DNA of 63,801 nucleotides, taken from positions 1 through 63,801 of the forward strand of contig NZ_MBPP01000026.1 in assembly GCF_001858325.1 (NCBI RefSeq), read 5' to 3'. This DNA is from Marinobacter sp. AC-23 (GTDB taxonomy: Bacteria; Pseudomonadota; Gammaproteobacteria; Pseudomonadales; Oleiphilaceae). Each line of letters begins with the position of its first letter. The first letter of the stretch is position 1. The position numbers and the translations under genes were made by a program. Below, piece after piece: positions 7,704 to 15,314 of this stretch. The notes beneath the pieces are model-generated. The model was not told where the DNA came from and did not search any database. It was given only the letters and a program-made list of their open reading frames with translations.

Positions 7704-8618
7704 ATGGGACATCATCATGATCACCCCCACATGGATCCAGACTCTGGCGACCGCCGTGTCACTATTGCCATTTGGGCCAATGGGCTATTGACTGTCGCAC
7801 AGATCGTCGGAGGTATTTTATCAGGAAGCCTCGCGCTGATCGCGGATGCGCTGCATAGTTTTTCTGACATGGCTCCGCTTATTATTGCCTTTGCTGCCCG
7901 CAAGATTGCAAGGCGACCAGCAGATGAGCACATGACGTTTGGCTATGGCCGTATCGAGATTGTGGCGGCACTTATCAACTACACCACGCTCATTCTTGTC
8001 GGCTTCTATCTGATTTATGAAGGCGCCATGCGCATGATCGAACCGCCGGAGGTTCAGGGTTGGATGGTCGTGATCATTGGCGCCGCCGCCCTTGCTATCG
8101 ATGCACTAACTGCATTGCTCACCTGGTCGATGCAAAAGAACAGCGTCAATATCCGCGCTCTCTTTCTACACAACCTGTCTGATGCGCTTGCGTCCTTCGC
8201 GGTGATCGTTGGCGGTTCACTGATCCTGATGTACGACCTACGCTGGGTAGACCCCGCAATTACAATAGGCATTGCACTGTATATTCTTTACTTAGCCTTC
8301 ACGGAGATCGGTGGCCCGATCCGAACGCTGATGCTCGGCTTTCCCCCTGATATCGATGGTCATTCAGTTATTGAGACGATATGTGGCATCGAAGAAGTCC
8401 AGGACGTTCATCATATTCACGTATGGCAAATGCAAGAACACGCTATCGCGCTTGACTGCCATGTGGTTATAACGGAAAAAGGCTGGCAGCAACTTGAGAC
8501 TAACAAGGCACATATAAAAGAGCAGCTAAAAGCACGCTTTAATATCGCCCACTCCAGCTTGGAGTTTGAGCATGTTGATTACGTGCATAAGGATGCCAAT
8601 CGTTATGGGCATGAGTAA
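7704..8618 (+). CDS. Cation diffusion facilitator, CzcD-like, full length
   Basis: A 304-aa CDF transporter with a histidine-rich start (MGHHHDHPHMD) suited to metal capture. Six membrane helices contain DALHSFSD in helix 2 and HNLSDALAS in helix 5, giving the HxxxD/DxxxD four-ligand transport site typical of Zn2+/Cd2+ carriers. The C-terminal ~90 residues (VHHIHVWQMQEHAIALDCHV) form the cytoplasmic metal-sensing domain. The start has an AGGATAAC upstream. This is the second CDF in 1.7 kb, after a short one, so the two may complement or pair. No promoter could be assigned. Confidence 0.9.
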   Translation: MGHHHDHPHMDPDSGDRRVTIAIWANGLLTVAQIVGGILSGSLALIADALHSFSDMAPLIIAFAARKIARRPADEHMTFGYGRIEIVAALINYTTLILVGFYLIYEGAMRMIEPPEVQGWMVVIIGAAALAIDALTALLTWSMQKNSVNIRALFLHNLSDALASFAVIVGGSLILMYDLRWVDPAITIGIALYILYLAFTEIGGPIRTLMLGFPPDIDGHSVIETICGIEEVQDVHHIHVWQMQEHAIALDCHVVITEKGWQQLETNKAHIKEQLKARFNIAHSSLEFEHVDYVHKDANRYGHE

Positions 8619-8740
8619 CGAGCCTAGTTCGTAACCAACCGCAAGGAGATCTGATGTGGCTGATGACTCGCATCACGTGAAAGTTTTGTGTTTAATGGCC
8701 AAAGTCACCATGCCACAAGACCTGCAGGGAAGAGATACTC

Positions 8741-8991
8741 TTGCGAGACACGATTGAACGCTACCAGGTCTGGGCCTACCTCTCGGCTGTGGCCCTCGGT
8801 CTGTTCATTGGCTGGTCAGCCTTGGCACACGGTATTCTTTCTTGGTTCTGCCACTGGCACGGTCGCTGCCCGAAGTCTGAAACGCGGCTGTCATTGTCAT
8901 TGTGGTGCAGTCACTGATAGAGCTGTTTGAAATGATGTTCTACCTCAAACAGGTGCCCAGTAAATTATTGCCAATTCGTTCAACCATTTAA
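8741..8991 (+). pseudogene. Remnant of an arsenite/bile-acid-type (ACR3-like) permease
   Basis: The frame from a TTG at 8741 reads LRDTIERYQVWAYLSAVALG then LFIGW, the typical N-terminus of ACR3-like arsenic resistance permeases. It breaks at about 8880, and a different frame continues with AAVIVIVVQSLIELFEMMFY and LKQVP to a stop at 8989-8991, resembling the C-terminus of the same family. Roughly 250 central residues are missing, so this is an internal deletion and not a single-base error. An AAGGAG site and a minor open frame at 8643-8675 upstream have no clear product. The gene cannot be functional. Confidence 0.5.
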
Positions 8992-9033
8992 TGCTCAAAA
9001 CACAGATACACATAAAACCTTTGGAGATCTCAC

Positions 9034-9684
9034 ATGCAAAACCGCACGCTCGCTCTGGGCCTCATTGCTTTAAGCCTGATTCCATTAAGCGCGGCCTTTA
9101 TGTTCTATGAGCGCCCCCAGGATGCGAGGGATACCACCACTCAGAACGCCAAGACCGATAAGACTCCTCTGGTGAGAGACTATTCGCCGGTTATTGGCCC
9201 GGAAAACGCCCCGGTCACGATCGTTGAATTCTTTGATCCCTCCTGCGAGGGCTGTAGGGCCATGCACCCCTATGTGAAGGAGATTCTCGCCGAATACCCT
9301 GATAATGTGCGCCTAGTATTGCGCTACGTGCTGTTTCATGGCGGTTCGGAAGAAGCCGTGAGAATACTTGAGGCTGCACGTATACAGAATGTTTACGAAC
9401 CCGTACTTGATGCCGTCATGGAATCACAACCCCAATGGCATGATGACCCGGAAGTAAAAGCAGCCTGGACAGCAGCGGAATCCGCTGGGCTGGACCTGGA
9501 AGCCGCTCGCAACCAGCTCAACTCTCCAGACATTGATGAGACCATCAAGCAGGATATGAACGATGTTCAGAGCATCAAAATAAAGGGGACACCAACGTTC
9601 TATGTGAATGGCCAGGAACTGAGCAAGCTGGGACCACAGGAACTGTACGACCTGGTGAAATCAGAAGTTGAAGCGCTAAACTAA
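9034..9684 (+). CDS. DsbA-family thioredoxin-fold protein, exported
   Basis: A 216-aa protein with an N-terminal membrane/signal segment (residues 6-24) and a single DsbA/Thioredoxin_4 domain. The active site is S-CEGC (Cys71-Cys74), and the cis-Pro loop is GTPTFYVNG near 190. NAPVTIVEFFDPSC is the typical first strand. It acts in the periplasm or on its membrane face as a thiol oxidoreductase. The two genes that follow encode CtaG and SCO, so its likely clients are copper-handling proteins of cytochrome oxidase assembly rather than general DsbA substrates. GGAGATCTC precedes the ATG. Confidence 0.85.
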   Translation: MQNRTLALGLIALSLIPLSAAFMFYERPQDARDTTTQNAKTDKTPLVRDYSPVIGPENAPVTIVEFFDPSCEGCRAMHPYVKEILAEYPDNVRLVLRYVLFHGGSEEAVRILEAARIQNVYEPVLDAVMESQPQWHDDPEVKAAWTAAESAGLDLEAARNQLNSPDIDETIKQDMNDVQSIKIKGTPTFYVNGQELSKLGPQELYDLVKSEVEALN

Positions 9685-9709
9685 ACAACACCACTTATCC
9701 TGTAATGCC

Positions 9710-10552
9710 ATGTCACTGCTAGATTACCTTTTACCCTACGATTTCTCGCCACTGACCGTGCTGAGCTATATGCTCGTGCTCGGATTCTACGGCGTCGGTC
9801 TTCTGCGAATGCCCGATGAAGATCGCCCCGGTGGCCTCAGAATTTTCGCCTTCGTTCTAGGCGTGATGATCTGTTATGGCGTCATGCAAACCCGCTTCGA
9901 CTACTACGCTCAGTACATGTTCTTCGTCCATCGCGGCCAGCACCTGATTCTTCATCATATCGGCCCGATCCTGATCGCCCTTTCGAACCCCTTGCCGATC
10001 ATGCGGTTTTGGTACGCCAAAATGAGCCCCGGCCTGAAGAACGCTCTCAGGCCAGTGGGATGGATGTATCAAGTGCTTCAATACCCCTTGATCGCTCTGA
10101 TCCTGTTTGTGGGCCTAATCTATTTCTGGCTCTGGCCGTCGATCCATTTCGACGCCATGCTCAGCCGGGACCTGTACTGGATCATGAACTGGAGCATGCT
10201 GCTGGATGGCCTGCTCTTCTGGTGGCTGGTTTTTGATCCCCGCCCACCCGCGATCACCTCATCACTGGGTTATGGCAGGCGCATGCTGGTTCTGGCTGCG
10301 GCAGGCGTACTCCAGATGTTTCTGGGCGCATGGATCGTGTTTTCCAGAGACATGGTCTACGACGTTTATGAAGTCTGTGGCCGCGCCTGGCCCATTGACC
10401 CTGACGTCGACCAGCTACTAGGCGGCATGCTGACCTACATACCGCCGGCCATGATGAGCGTCCTCGGCATTCTGCTTATCCTCCGGCGCGCCATGCACCA
10501 GGACGGGAAATACCCTAAACCTTCCAGACAATCCAAGGAAACCACCCAATGA
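9710..10552 (+). CDS. ctaG: CtaG-type cytochrome c oxidase assembly factor (caa3_CtaG)
   Basis: A 280-aa protein with about seven hydrophobic helices. It has the histidine-bearing QHLILHHIGPILIAL segment and the LLWRL-like later helices of the caa3_CtaG family, known as membrane-bound copper-dependent assembly factors for haem-copper oxidases. The start lies 25 bases after the DsbA-like gene and the stop overlaps the next start by 4 bases, so the three form one operon. The C-terminus (KYPKPSRQSKET) is cytoplasmic and basic. This is the membrane CtaG, not the Cox11-type protein sometimes given the same name. Confidence 0.82.
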   Translation: MSLLDYLLPYDFSPLTVLSYMLVLGFYGVGLLRMPDEDRPGGLRIFAFVLGVMICYGVMQTRFDYYAQYMFFVHRGQHLILHHIGPILIALSNPLPIMRFWYAKMSPGLKNALRPVGWMYQVLQYPLIALILFVGLIYFWLWPSIHFDAMLSRDLYWIMNWSMLLDGLLFWWLVFDPRPPAITSSLGYGRRMLVLAAAGVLQMFLGAWIVFSRDMVYDVYEVCGRAWPIDPDVDQLLGGMLTYIPPAMMSVLGILLILRRAMHQDGKYPKPSRQSKETTQ

Positions 10553-11169
10553 GTTTTGGTTTTAGCAAAAAACAGGCCTCCAGGCCTTTGGCAATTTTCA
10601 CGATCATGCTGGCTGCGTTTCTGGCTGGTTGCTCTGACAACCAGATTAGCTACAACGGCAAAGATCTCAGCGGCCTGATGCCAGAGCTTGAATTCAACCT
10701 GATCAACAGCGACGGTGACCAGGTAACGGCAGAGGATTACAGCGGCAAAGTGAGAATGATGTTTTTTGGCTTTACCTCTTGCCCGGACATTTGCCCGACC
10801 GCTATGCAGACATTGAGCCGGGCAAAAAGTGGCCTGCCACCTGAACTTCAGGACGACGTGTTGATGTTATTTGTGAGCGTTGACCCTGAACGGGATACGC
10901 CTGAGCGTCTGGATAAATACGTCAGTTTTTTCGGTGAGAATATTGTCGGCCTGACAGGAACGGAACCACAGCTTCGCGAGCTGGCCAAACGCTACCGGAC
11001 GACTTTTGGTTATGGCGAACCGAACGAAAAGGGCAACTACGACGTTTCCCACAGCAGCGCGGTTTATATATTTGACCGTCAGGGACAGGCCCGGCTGCTG
11101 ATCAGACCAGACCAGGGGGCAGAGAAGATTAGCCAGGATCTCATCGCTCTCGCTCAGGGGAACTCCTGA
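10549..11169 (+). CDS. SCO1/SenC-family copper lipoprotein
   Basis: A 206-aa SCO protein with an intact site. The lipobox LAGC28 predicts lipid anchoring after signal peptidase II processing. The thioredoxin fold carries FFGFTSCPDICPT with Cys78 and Cys82, VDPERDTPE follows, and the third copper ligand is His168 in VSHSSAVYIF. It should load or reduce the CuA centre of cytochrome oxidase. Translation is coupled to ctaG through a 4-base overlap. In contrast to the SCO remnant at 953, all three copper ligands are present. Confidence 0.9.
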   Translation: MSFGFSKKQASRPLAIFTIMLAAFLAGCSDNQISYNGKDLSGLMPELEFNLINSDGDQVTAEDYSGKVRMMFFGFTSCPDICPTAMQTLSRAKSGLPPELQDDVLMLFVSVDPERDTPERLDKYVSFFGENIVGLTGTEPQLRELAKRYRTTFGYGEPNEKGNYDVSHSSAVYIFDRQGQARLLIRPDQGAEKISQDLIALAQGNS

Positions 11170-11564
11170 AATCATTCTGGAGATTCGGCGTACCAATTTG
11201 TTTAGCTACTGTCAGGTTGAAGCCAAGAGCCGTGAAGGCGGAGATAACGTTTTTGAAGTGCTGGGCACACAAATGTTTAATAGCACTAAGCATAAGAAAC
11301 AGACCCTCCGATTTGCGAGAAAACCGTTGGTTACCGATTGCCGGTCCTCCCAGAGGAATTAAACTACTGGATCAAGCTATCAAATAACTGAGGATAAGTT
11401 CACGTTGATGGGGCAGAGTGCCCCATCATCTATCGAATCCGTACACTGCACATTCCGACAAGTCACGGGCAGAGAACTCTTACTGACAGTGCAACAGAGG
11501 TAAGGAAGTTTGCACTAAAGCCTAAAAAGTGTTGCTTTTACTATACGAGTGAGCAGAACGATCT
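11170..11564. other. Stretch without a confident gene, downstream of the SCO operon
   Basis: I see no gene with family resemblance here. A 50-codon minus-strand frame (11141-11293, starting MLSAIKHLCAQHFKNVISA) runs into the 3' end of the SCO gene and looks mildly protein-like, but I cannot identify it. The only clear structure is the perfect hairpin at 11406-11428. Confidence 0.3.
11406..11428. repeat. Perfect 10-bp inverted repeat with 3-nt loop
   Basis: TGATGGGGCA pairs with TGCCCCATCA around GAG. The stem is strong, but there is no T-run on either strand, so it is not a classic intrinsic terminator. It could be an end structure of a lost mobile element or a protein-binding dyad. It stands alone in the region. 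Confidence 0.5.
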
Positions 11565-11846
11565 TTAATCGAAATGCGTTGCATCATACTTGTTGCCCAC
11601 TTCACGTCTGAGATCGTTGGTACTAATGACTCGCTCACTCACGCGGCAATGATTTTCGTATAATTCAGCGTCATATAATCCAGTCTTAACCGGAGCAAAG
11701 GCGCAAAAGGGCCGGATGAGTGGCTGCCACCCGCTGGCCAATGCGGTTATGTGGCGAGATTCGTCCGGATTATAAAGCTCTACGGCCTGAAGCCAGCACT
11801 GAATGAGTCGTCTTGGTATAGGTCTTTTCTGGCAGATTGTCGCCAA
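11565..11846 (-). CDS. Hypothetical protein, 93 aa, unrecognised
   Basis: An open frame reading MATICQKRPIPRRLIQCWLQ through to EVGNKYDATHFD. It has no membrane segment or known motif; the C-terminal half is charged and looks protein-like (LYDAELYENHCRVSERVIS). No ribosome site is evident and there is no operon partner. It may be the end of a longer, decayed gene. I include it only because nothing else explains this stretch. Confidence 0.22.
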   Translation of the reverse strand: MATICQKRPIPRRLIQCWLQAVELYNPDESRHITALASGWQPLIRPFCAFAPVKTGLYDAELYENHCRVSERVISTNDLRREVGNKYDATHFD

Positions 11847-11973
11847 AAGCGGGTAAGCCGAGGATAAAGTTTCTCCAGTTGCTATTGGCAGCTATGAATG
11901 CAGCCACTGTCCACCAAGGCTTTTCAAAGAGTACGATGAGTTAAGACAGCTCAAATAATGGACCGGAGCGGCA

Positions 11974-12378
11974 ATGAATCCATCGATTAAAATCACCAAT
12001 AGCCACGGCAAGGCTGGCCTACAGTGGCTTGTTGATCAGGCCGAGCGTTGGCACCTTTCTGATGATGAACTGGCAAGTCTTCTCGGAGTGACGGAGACGG
12101 CACTGAAGAATTGGCTAGCAGCAGTTCGAAGCACCGGTGACCAAAGTCCGGAGTTTCCTGAGTCGGTGATCGAGCGGATGGGCCTGCTTTTGGGGCTGCA
12201 CAAAGCTCTGGTCTGTCTGACGCCAGCTGGCCACCAAGATTTGGCTGATGAATGGTTCAAGAAGCCTATACACTTGTGGGGGCTCAACGGAAATTCGATT
12301 CGCTCGCATATCCTGGATGAGCCAAGCGCTGAGAAACTGACTGAACTGGTGAGCCAGATTCGATCCGGGGCAGCGTGA
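11974..12378 (+). CDS. Xre/MbcA/ParS-type antitoxin-like protein without a toxin
   Basis: A 134-aa protein. Residues 15-50 form a helix-turn-helix (WHLSDDELASLLGVTETALK), followed by a domain with RMGLLLGLHKALVCL and a C-terminal part of the form W..KPI...G.S....ILDEP, as in DUF2384 antitoxins. In such systems the next gene encodes a RES-domain toxin that destroys NAD+. Here no RES gene follows: the next frames are a VapB-like tail and an opposite-strand antitoxin. It could be an orphan regulator, an anti-addiction protein, or the survivor of a broken module. Confidence 0.6.
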   Translation: MNPSIKITNSHGKAGLQWLVDQAERWHLSDDELASLLGVTETALKNWLAAVRSTGDQSPEFPESVIERMGLLLGLHKALVCLTPAGHQDLADEWFKKPIHLWGLNGNSIRSHILDEPSAEKLTELVSQIRSGAA

Positions 12379-12433
12379 ATCAAAGCCAGCCTTGTCATTT
12401 GGGATATATGGAGCGTATCGCTATGAACAAAAA

Positions 12434-12664
12434 ATGCCCAACCGAGACAGAGTTGCTAGACGGCTAGATGCCCATACGGCTCATGCGGATGAGGTAGCTC
12501 AACCCCTGCCGCAGGAGTTAACACCTCTGGAGCGTCTTAAAGGCTCTGTGAAACGCTATGATCGACCAACTGATCCGGTTTGGGATGAATTCTTTGATTC
12601 TGAGGAAGGCGTTAGTGAGGACTTTATGGAAGATCGTGACCAGCCCCTTAAAGATCAGGAATAG
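12434..12664 (+). CDS. VapB-type antitoxin-like protein, 76 aa, without vapC
   Basis: From the ATG at 12434 the product is 76 aa. The C-terminus reads DPVWDEFFDSEEGVSEDFME then DRDQP, closely following the toxin-binding tail of VapB antitoxins (W.eFF.....v..DFM..R...). The first half (MPNRDRVARRLDAHTAHADE) does not look like the usual AbrB DNA-binding fold. No PIN-domain toxin follows. The start is uncertain because the open frame extends upstream to 12392. It lies 55 bases after the Xre-type antitoxin gene, in the same direction. Confidence 0.45.
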   Translation: MPNRDRVARRLDAHTAHADEVAQPLPQELTPLERLKGSVKRYDRPTDPVWDEFFDSEEGVSEDFMEDRDQPLKDQE

Positions 12665-12677
12665 TGCGAGACTGCTC

Positions 12678-12992
12678 TCAACTGAAATCTCCATGCTCAA
12701 TTTTACTAAGCGCCGAGCATATCCGGCGACAGCCTTCTTGCGTGCCTAATAGGTCGCAAGGGCGTTCATCATCGAGAGCTGAAACCCTGCCTTGAAGCCA
12801 CTCCAATGCTTGCTCCCGCGACTCCCAAACCCGGACCGCCTGAGCGATGACATCGAGAGCGTACCGGGTGATGGCATGCTCAGTGCCAATCATTGGTGCC
12901 TGCTCCCATCCCTGAAATGCTTCGGACGCCGGAGTATTCGGGGCACACTGAGCTATTAACTCGTCCAGGTTATAGCGTTTTCTCACTGTCAT
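12678..12992 (-). CDS. Chimeric antitoxin-like protein (MazE-like tail plus DUF2384 domain)
   Basis: A 104-aa protein. The first ~35 residues (RYNLDELIAQCAPNTPASEA then WEQAPMIG) follow the toxin-binding tail of MazE/PemI-type antitoxins. Residues 42-104 (ALDVIAQAVRVWESREQALEWL, LLGTQEGCRRICSALSKIEHGD) follow the C-terminal toxin-binding domain of Xre/ParS antitoxins. No helix-turn-helix is present between them and no toxin gene adjoins it. It is convergent with the VapB-like gene. Both halves are toxin-binding parts, which is unusual for one protein. Family calls are from memory of consensus patterns. Confidence 0.5.
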   Translation of the reverse strand: MTVRKRYNLDELIAQCAPNTPASEAFQGWEQAPMIGTEHAITRYALDVIAQAVRVWESREQALEWLQGRVSALDDERPCDLLGTQEGCRRICSALSKIEHGDFS

Positions 12993-13250
12993 GGGTTTAC
13001 CGTCGATATCCTTTACGTCCCCGAATAATCACCACATCGAACAGCATTGGCGTTTCCAACGGGCGGGCGTGAAAGGTTGCGAACATAGTTACTTGAGATG
13101 GGCGGGATTGTCCAGTTGTGTGACATGCGACGAAGCCAGGCCTCTCCCTGGCAGTCACACCACTATGCAGGTGTCGCGCTCGCCTGGCATACTGGTCTAG
13201 ATGCTCCTGAGCAGGTTAAGTTTTTTGCCCAAAACATACTGAGTAAAGGG

Positions 13251-14651
13251 TCACACCACCTGACCCTCGAATAAAGACAGAATCTCGTTCCAATAATGAT
13301 TGCTGATTGTGAGGGTCGTCGATTCACTAGGTGGGGCGATACCTTTGTCAGCACCCCATGTGCCGCCGATATCGAGTTTAATGTCACTCTCCGAAGTATC
13401 GGTGTTATGGGGGAGGGCAGTCCGTCCGTTGAGGCCATCGAAGTTGTGTTTTAGAGGTTTTGGTGAGAATGAAACCACTGTTTGTTCCGGAAGGTCTTCA
13501 CCAATTCTGTGGGCGAATTCAGTAAGATTCTGTTCTGCAAGGACGTAAAGCCAGCCACCGATGTGAGACGGTTCTCCGGCTTGGAGCCGAAGGATTCTTC
13601 CGAGAACCTGCCTAAAATGAAGTTCTGTCCGGATTCTGCTGAGGTGGCAGCATACTTGCAGTCTCGGGATGTCTGTTCCTTCAGTAATCATCCCCACTGA
13701 AATGATCCAGCGATCCCCGGATGCCCTGAAATTGTCTATTGTTTGGTGTGCGTTTGGTGCTCGGCAACTTACAACGACAGACCGTTCACCCAGGCCGGCG
13801 AGTCTGGACGCAATATGCTCGGCATGTGCGACTGTCGCTGCGACAACTAAACCACCCGCATTGGGGGTGTGCTGTCGAATCTCTGATAGTTTTTTTGATG
13901 CTTCCGAAAGCGTATGGTCGATTACCTCATCTCGGAAAAGAAACTCAGGATAAGAAATGTGACCATGCTTAATGCTATCGCGGATACTGGAGTAGGTTTG
14001 AACGCCGTGCTCCGACGAACTTAAGTGAATCTCGCGGTTATCGGTAAGCACAATTCTAGGTTCCCGGCATACCCCATCTGAGACCGCCCGACGTAAACCG
14101 TATTCATAATCACAATGCAACTCGCCATCAGGTTGGGTATATCGTGCCAGAGCGATAGGAGTGTCGTCTGTCCTCCACGGCGTTCCAGTTAATGCAATAG
14201 TGTAGGATGCTCTCCCCTGAATTCTATCTAAAATGGTTCTCCCCCAGCTGTTGCCAACGAGGAAATCATCCGAGCCAGCTCCGGAACAATGATGAATTTC
14301 GTCCAATACTACGAGTACGCGATGGTCGCGCAATACCTGCCAAAGCTCCTTGGGTAGCGTGCTCATTGACTGATAGGTATACGATCCACCAGCCGCACCA
14401 ATTCGTCCGCTAAAGCTTCTTTCGAGAATCTGGCTAAAAGTGGTGGCGACGCTTTGCGCTACCGCTCGTGAGGGTGAAAAACAAACAACAAAATCGATCT
14501 TTTTTCGGTCAAAGAGAGCCTTGGCGACAGATGCAACCATGACGGTTTTGCCTGCCGCTGGCGTTGCGTGACATAGAAAGTGAGATTGATTTTCGAATAA
14601 TGACAAGGCCTGAGTGATGCACTCGCTCTGCCAAACGCGCAGCTGCATCAT
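13251..14651 (-). CDS. SF2 DEAD/DEAH-box helicase of a two-gene accessory operon
   Basis: A 466-aa helicase with the SF2 motifs in order: ATPAAGKT (29-36), DEIH (117-120), TGTPWR (155-160), MITEGTDIPR (321-330) and QVLGRILR (348-355). The N-terminus LRVWQSECITQAL is the Q-like region of the restriction/repair branch. The last ~80 residues have no domain I recognise. There is no nuclease or methylase domain. Its ATG overlaps the stop of the upstream winged-helix gene (ATGA), so the two are co-translated. Similar helicases act as motors in defence systems, but the role here is inferred only from context. Confidence 0.85.
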   Translation of the reverse strand: MMQLRVWQSECITQALSLFENQSHFLCHATPAAGKTVMVASVAKALFDRKKIDFVVCFSPSRAVAQSVATTFSQILERSFSGRIGAAGGSYTYQSMSTLPKELWQVLRDHRVLVVLDEIHHCSGAGSDDFLVGNSWGRTILDRIQGRASYTIALTGTPWRTDDTPIALARYTQPDGELHCDYEYGLRRAVSDGVCREPRIVLTDNREIHLSSSEHGVQTYSSIRDSIKHGHISYPEFLFRDEVIDHTLSEASKKLSEIRQHTPNAGGLVVAATVAHAEHIASRLAGLGERSVVVSCRAPNAHQTIDNFRASGDRWIISVGMITEGTDIPRLQVCCHLSRIRTELHFRQVLGRILRLQAGEPSHIGGWLYVLAEQNLTEFAHRIGEDLPEQTVVSFSPKPLKHNFDGLNGRTALPHNTDTSESDIKLDIGGTWGADKGIAPPSESTTLTISNHYWNEILSLFEGQVV

Positions 14652-15199
14652 GAGGGGGTACCAATTTTGGAGATCACGGTCTCGACTGCGCGCAGTTGGC
14701 CAAGGAGTTTCGTACTTCTCTCTCTAGAGTCTAGGTATTGCTCCTTCACGGCACTGCGAAGCGTTGGGTACTTGTTATATAGCCGCTGGTATTCTTCCGC
14801 CTCCCCAATGCTGGCCACAAGCTCTACCTTCCTTTGATAGAGTTCCTCTTGCAGAGCTCGCTGGGTATCGATATCCATTGTCGGCTCAACATTAGGGCCA
14901 CTGTTTTCAAAGGGCGAGGGCTTAGCTTCGGGTGTGACAACTGAGCGCTCAGGGCAGAAGATGAATTGACATCCACGGCCGCGGGATCCGCCGTGTCGTT
15001 CAACCAGTCCCGCTGACTCAAGTCGCAATAGCTCTTTATAGATGTATTTTCGGAGCTGATTGCGTTCTGGTCGCTGCCCCTCAGGAACTCGAGGGATGTA
15101 GAGATCCCGGATGTCTGTAGTAGAGAAAGGTGTATCTGACTGCTCCTGTAACAGCTCGATCAGTGTCTTATCAACTTTCAGTGATTGCGACTTGTCCAT
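14648..15199 (-). CDS. Winged-helix/coiled-coil protein, partner of the SF2 helicase
   Basis: A 183-aa protein from the ATG at 15199 (MDKSQSLKVDKTL); a longer frame to 15280 is open but starts in the divergent promoter region. Residues 8-85 look like a winged helix (LIELLQEQSDTPFSTTDIRD, RNQLRKYIYKELLRLESAGL, VERHGGSRGRGCQFIF). Residues ~110-183 are predicted coiled coil (QRALQEELYQRKVELVASIG, REAxx-like heptads). I recognise no named family. The ATGA overlap with the helicase points to a fixed stoichiometric partnership: a DNA-binding adaptor for the motor, or a regulator. Confidence 0.7.
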   Translation of the reverse strand: MDKSQSLKVDKTLIELLQEQSDTPFSTTDIRDLYIPRVPEGQRPERNQLRKYIYKELLRLESAGLVERHGGSRGRGCQFIFCPERSVVTPEAKPSPFENSGPNVEPTMDIDTQRALQEELYQRKVELVASIGEAEEYQRLYNKYPTLRSAVKEQYLDSRERSTKLLGQLRAVETVISKIGTPS

Positions 15200-15291
15200 C
15201 CGAAGGCCCAGTTGGTCTTTAGGTCGATTTGGTCGACTCCAAAAAATGGGTAGTATATGCCGTGGCCTCATATGCCTCAAGAAACCATAGT

Positions 15292-15312
15292 CTTGCCTTT
15301 TGTGAGGGCAAG
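15292..15312 (+). promoter_or_regulatory. Inverted repeat just before the XRE gene, possible operator
   Basis: CTTGCC (15292-15297) and GGCAAG (15307-15312) flank nine bases and end two bases before the XRE start codon. A controller-type protein could use it to repress its own translation or promoter. The partial direct repeat ATATGCC at 15254-15260 and 15270-15276 is a second candidate site, spaced by 16 bases. Binding is untested. Confidence 0.35.
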
Positions 15313-15314
15313 AA

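Noticed and set aside
10867..11196. Minus-strand 109-aa frame over the SCO gene
   Set aside because: It is a shadow of a strongly supported SCO gene.
12376..12470. GTG-started short frame after the Xre-type antitoxin as a RES toxin start
   Set aside because: It stops after about 30 codons and does not resemble the RES N-terminus.
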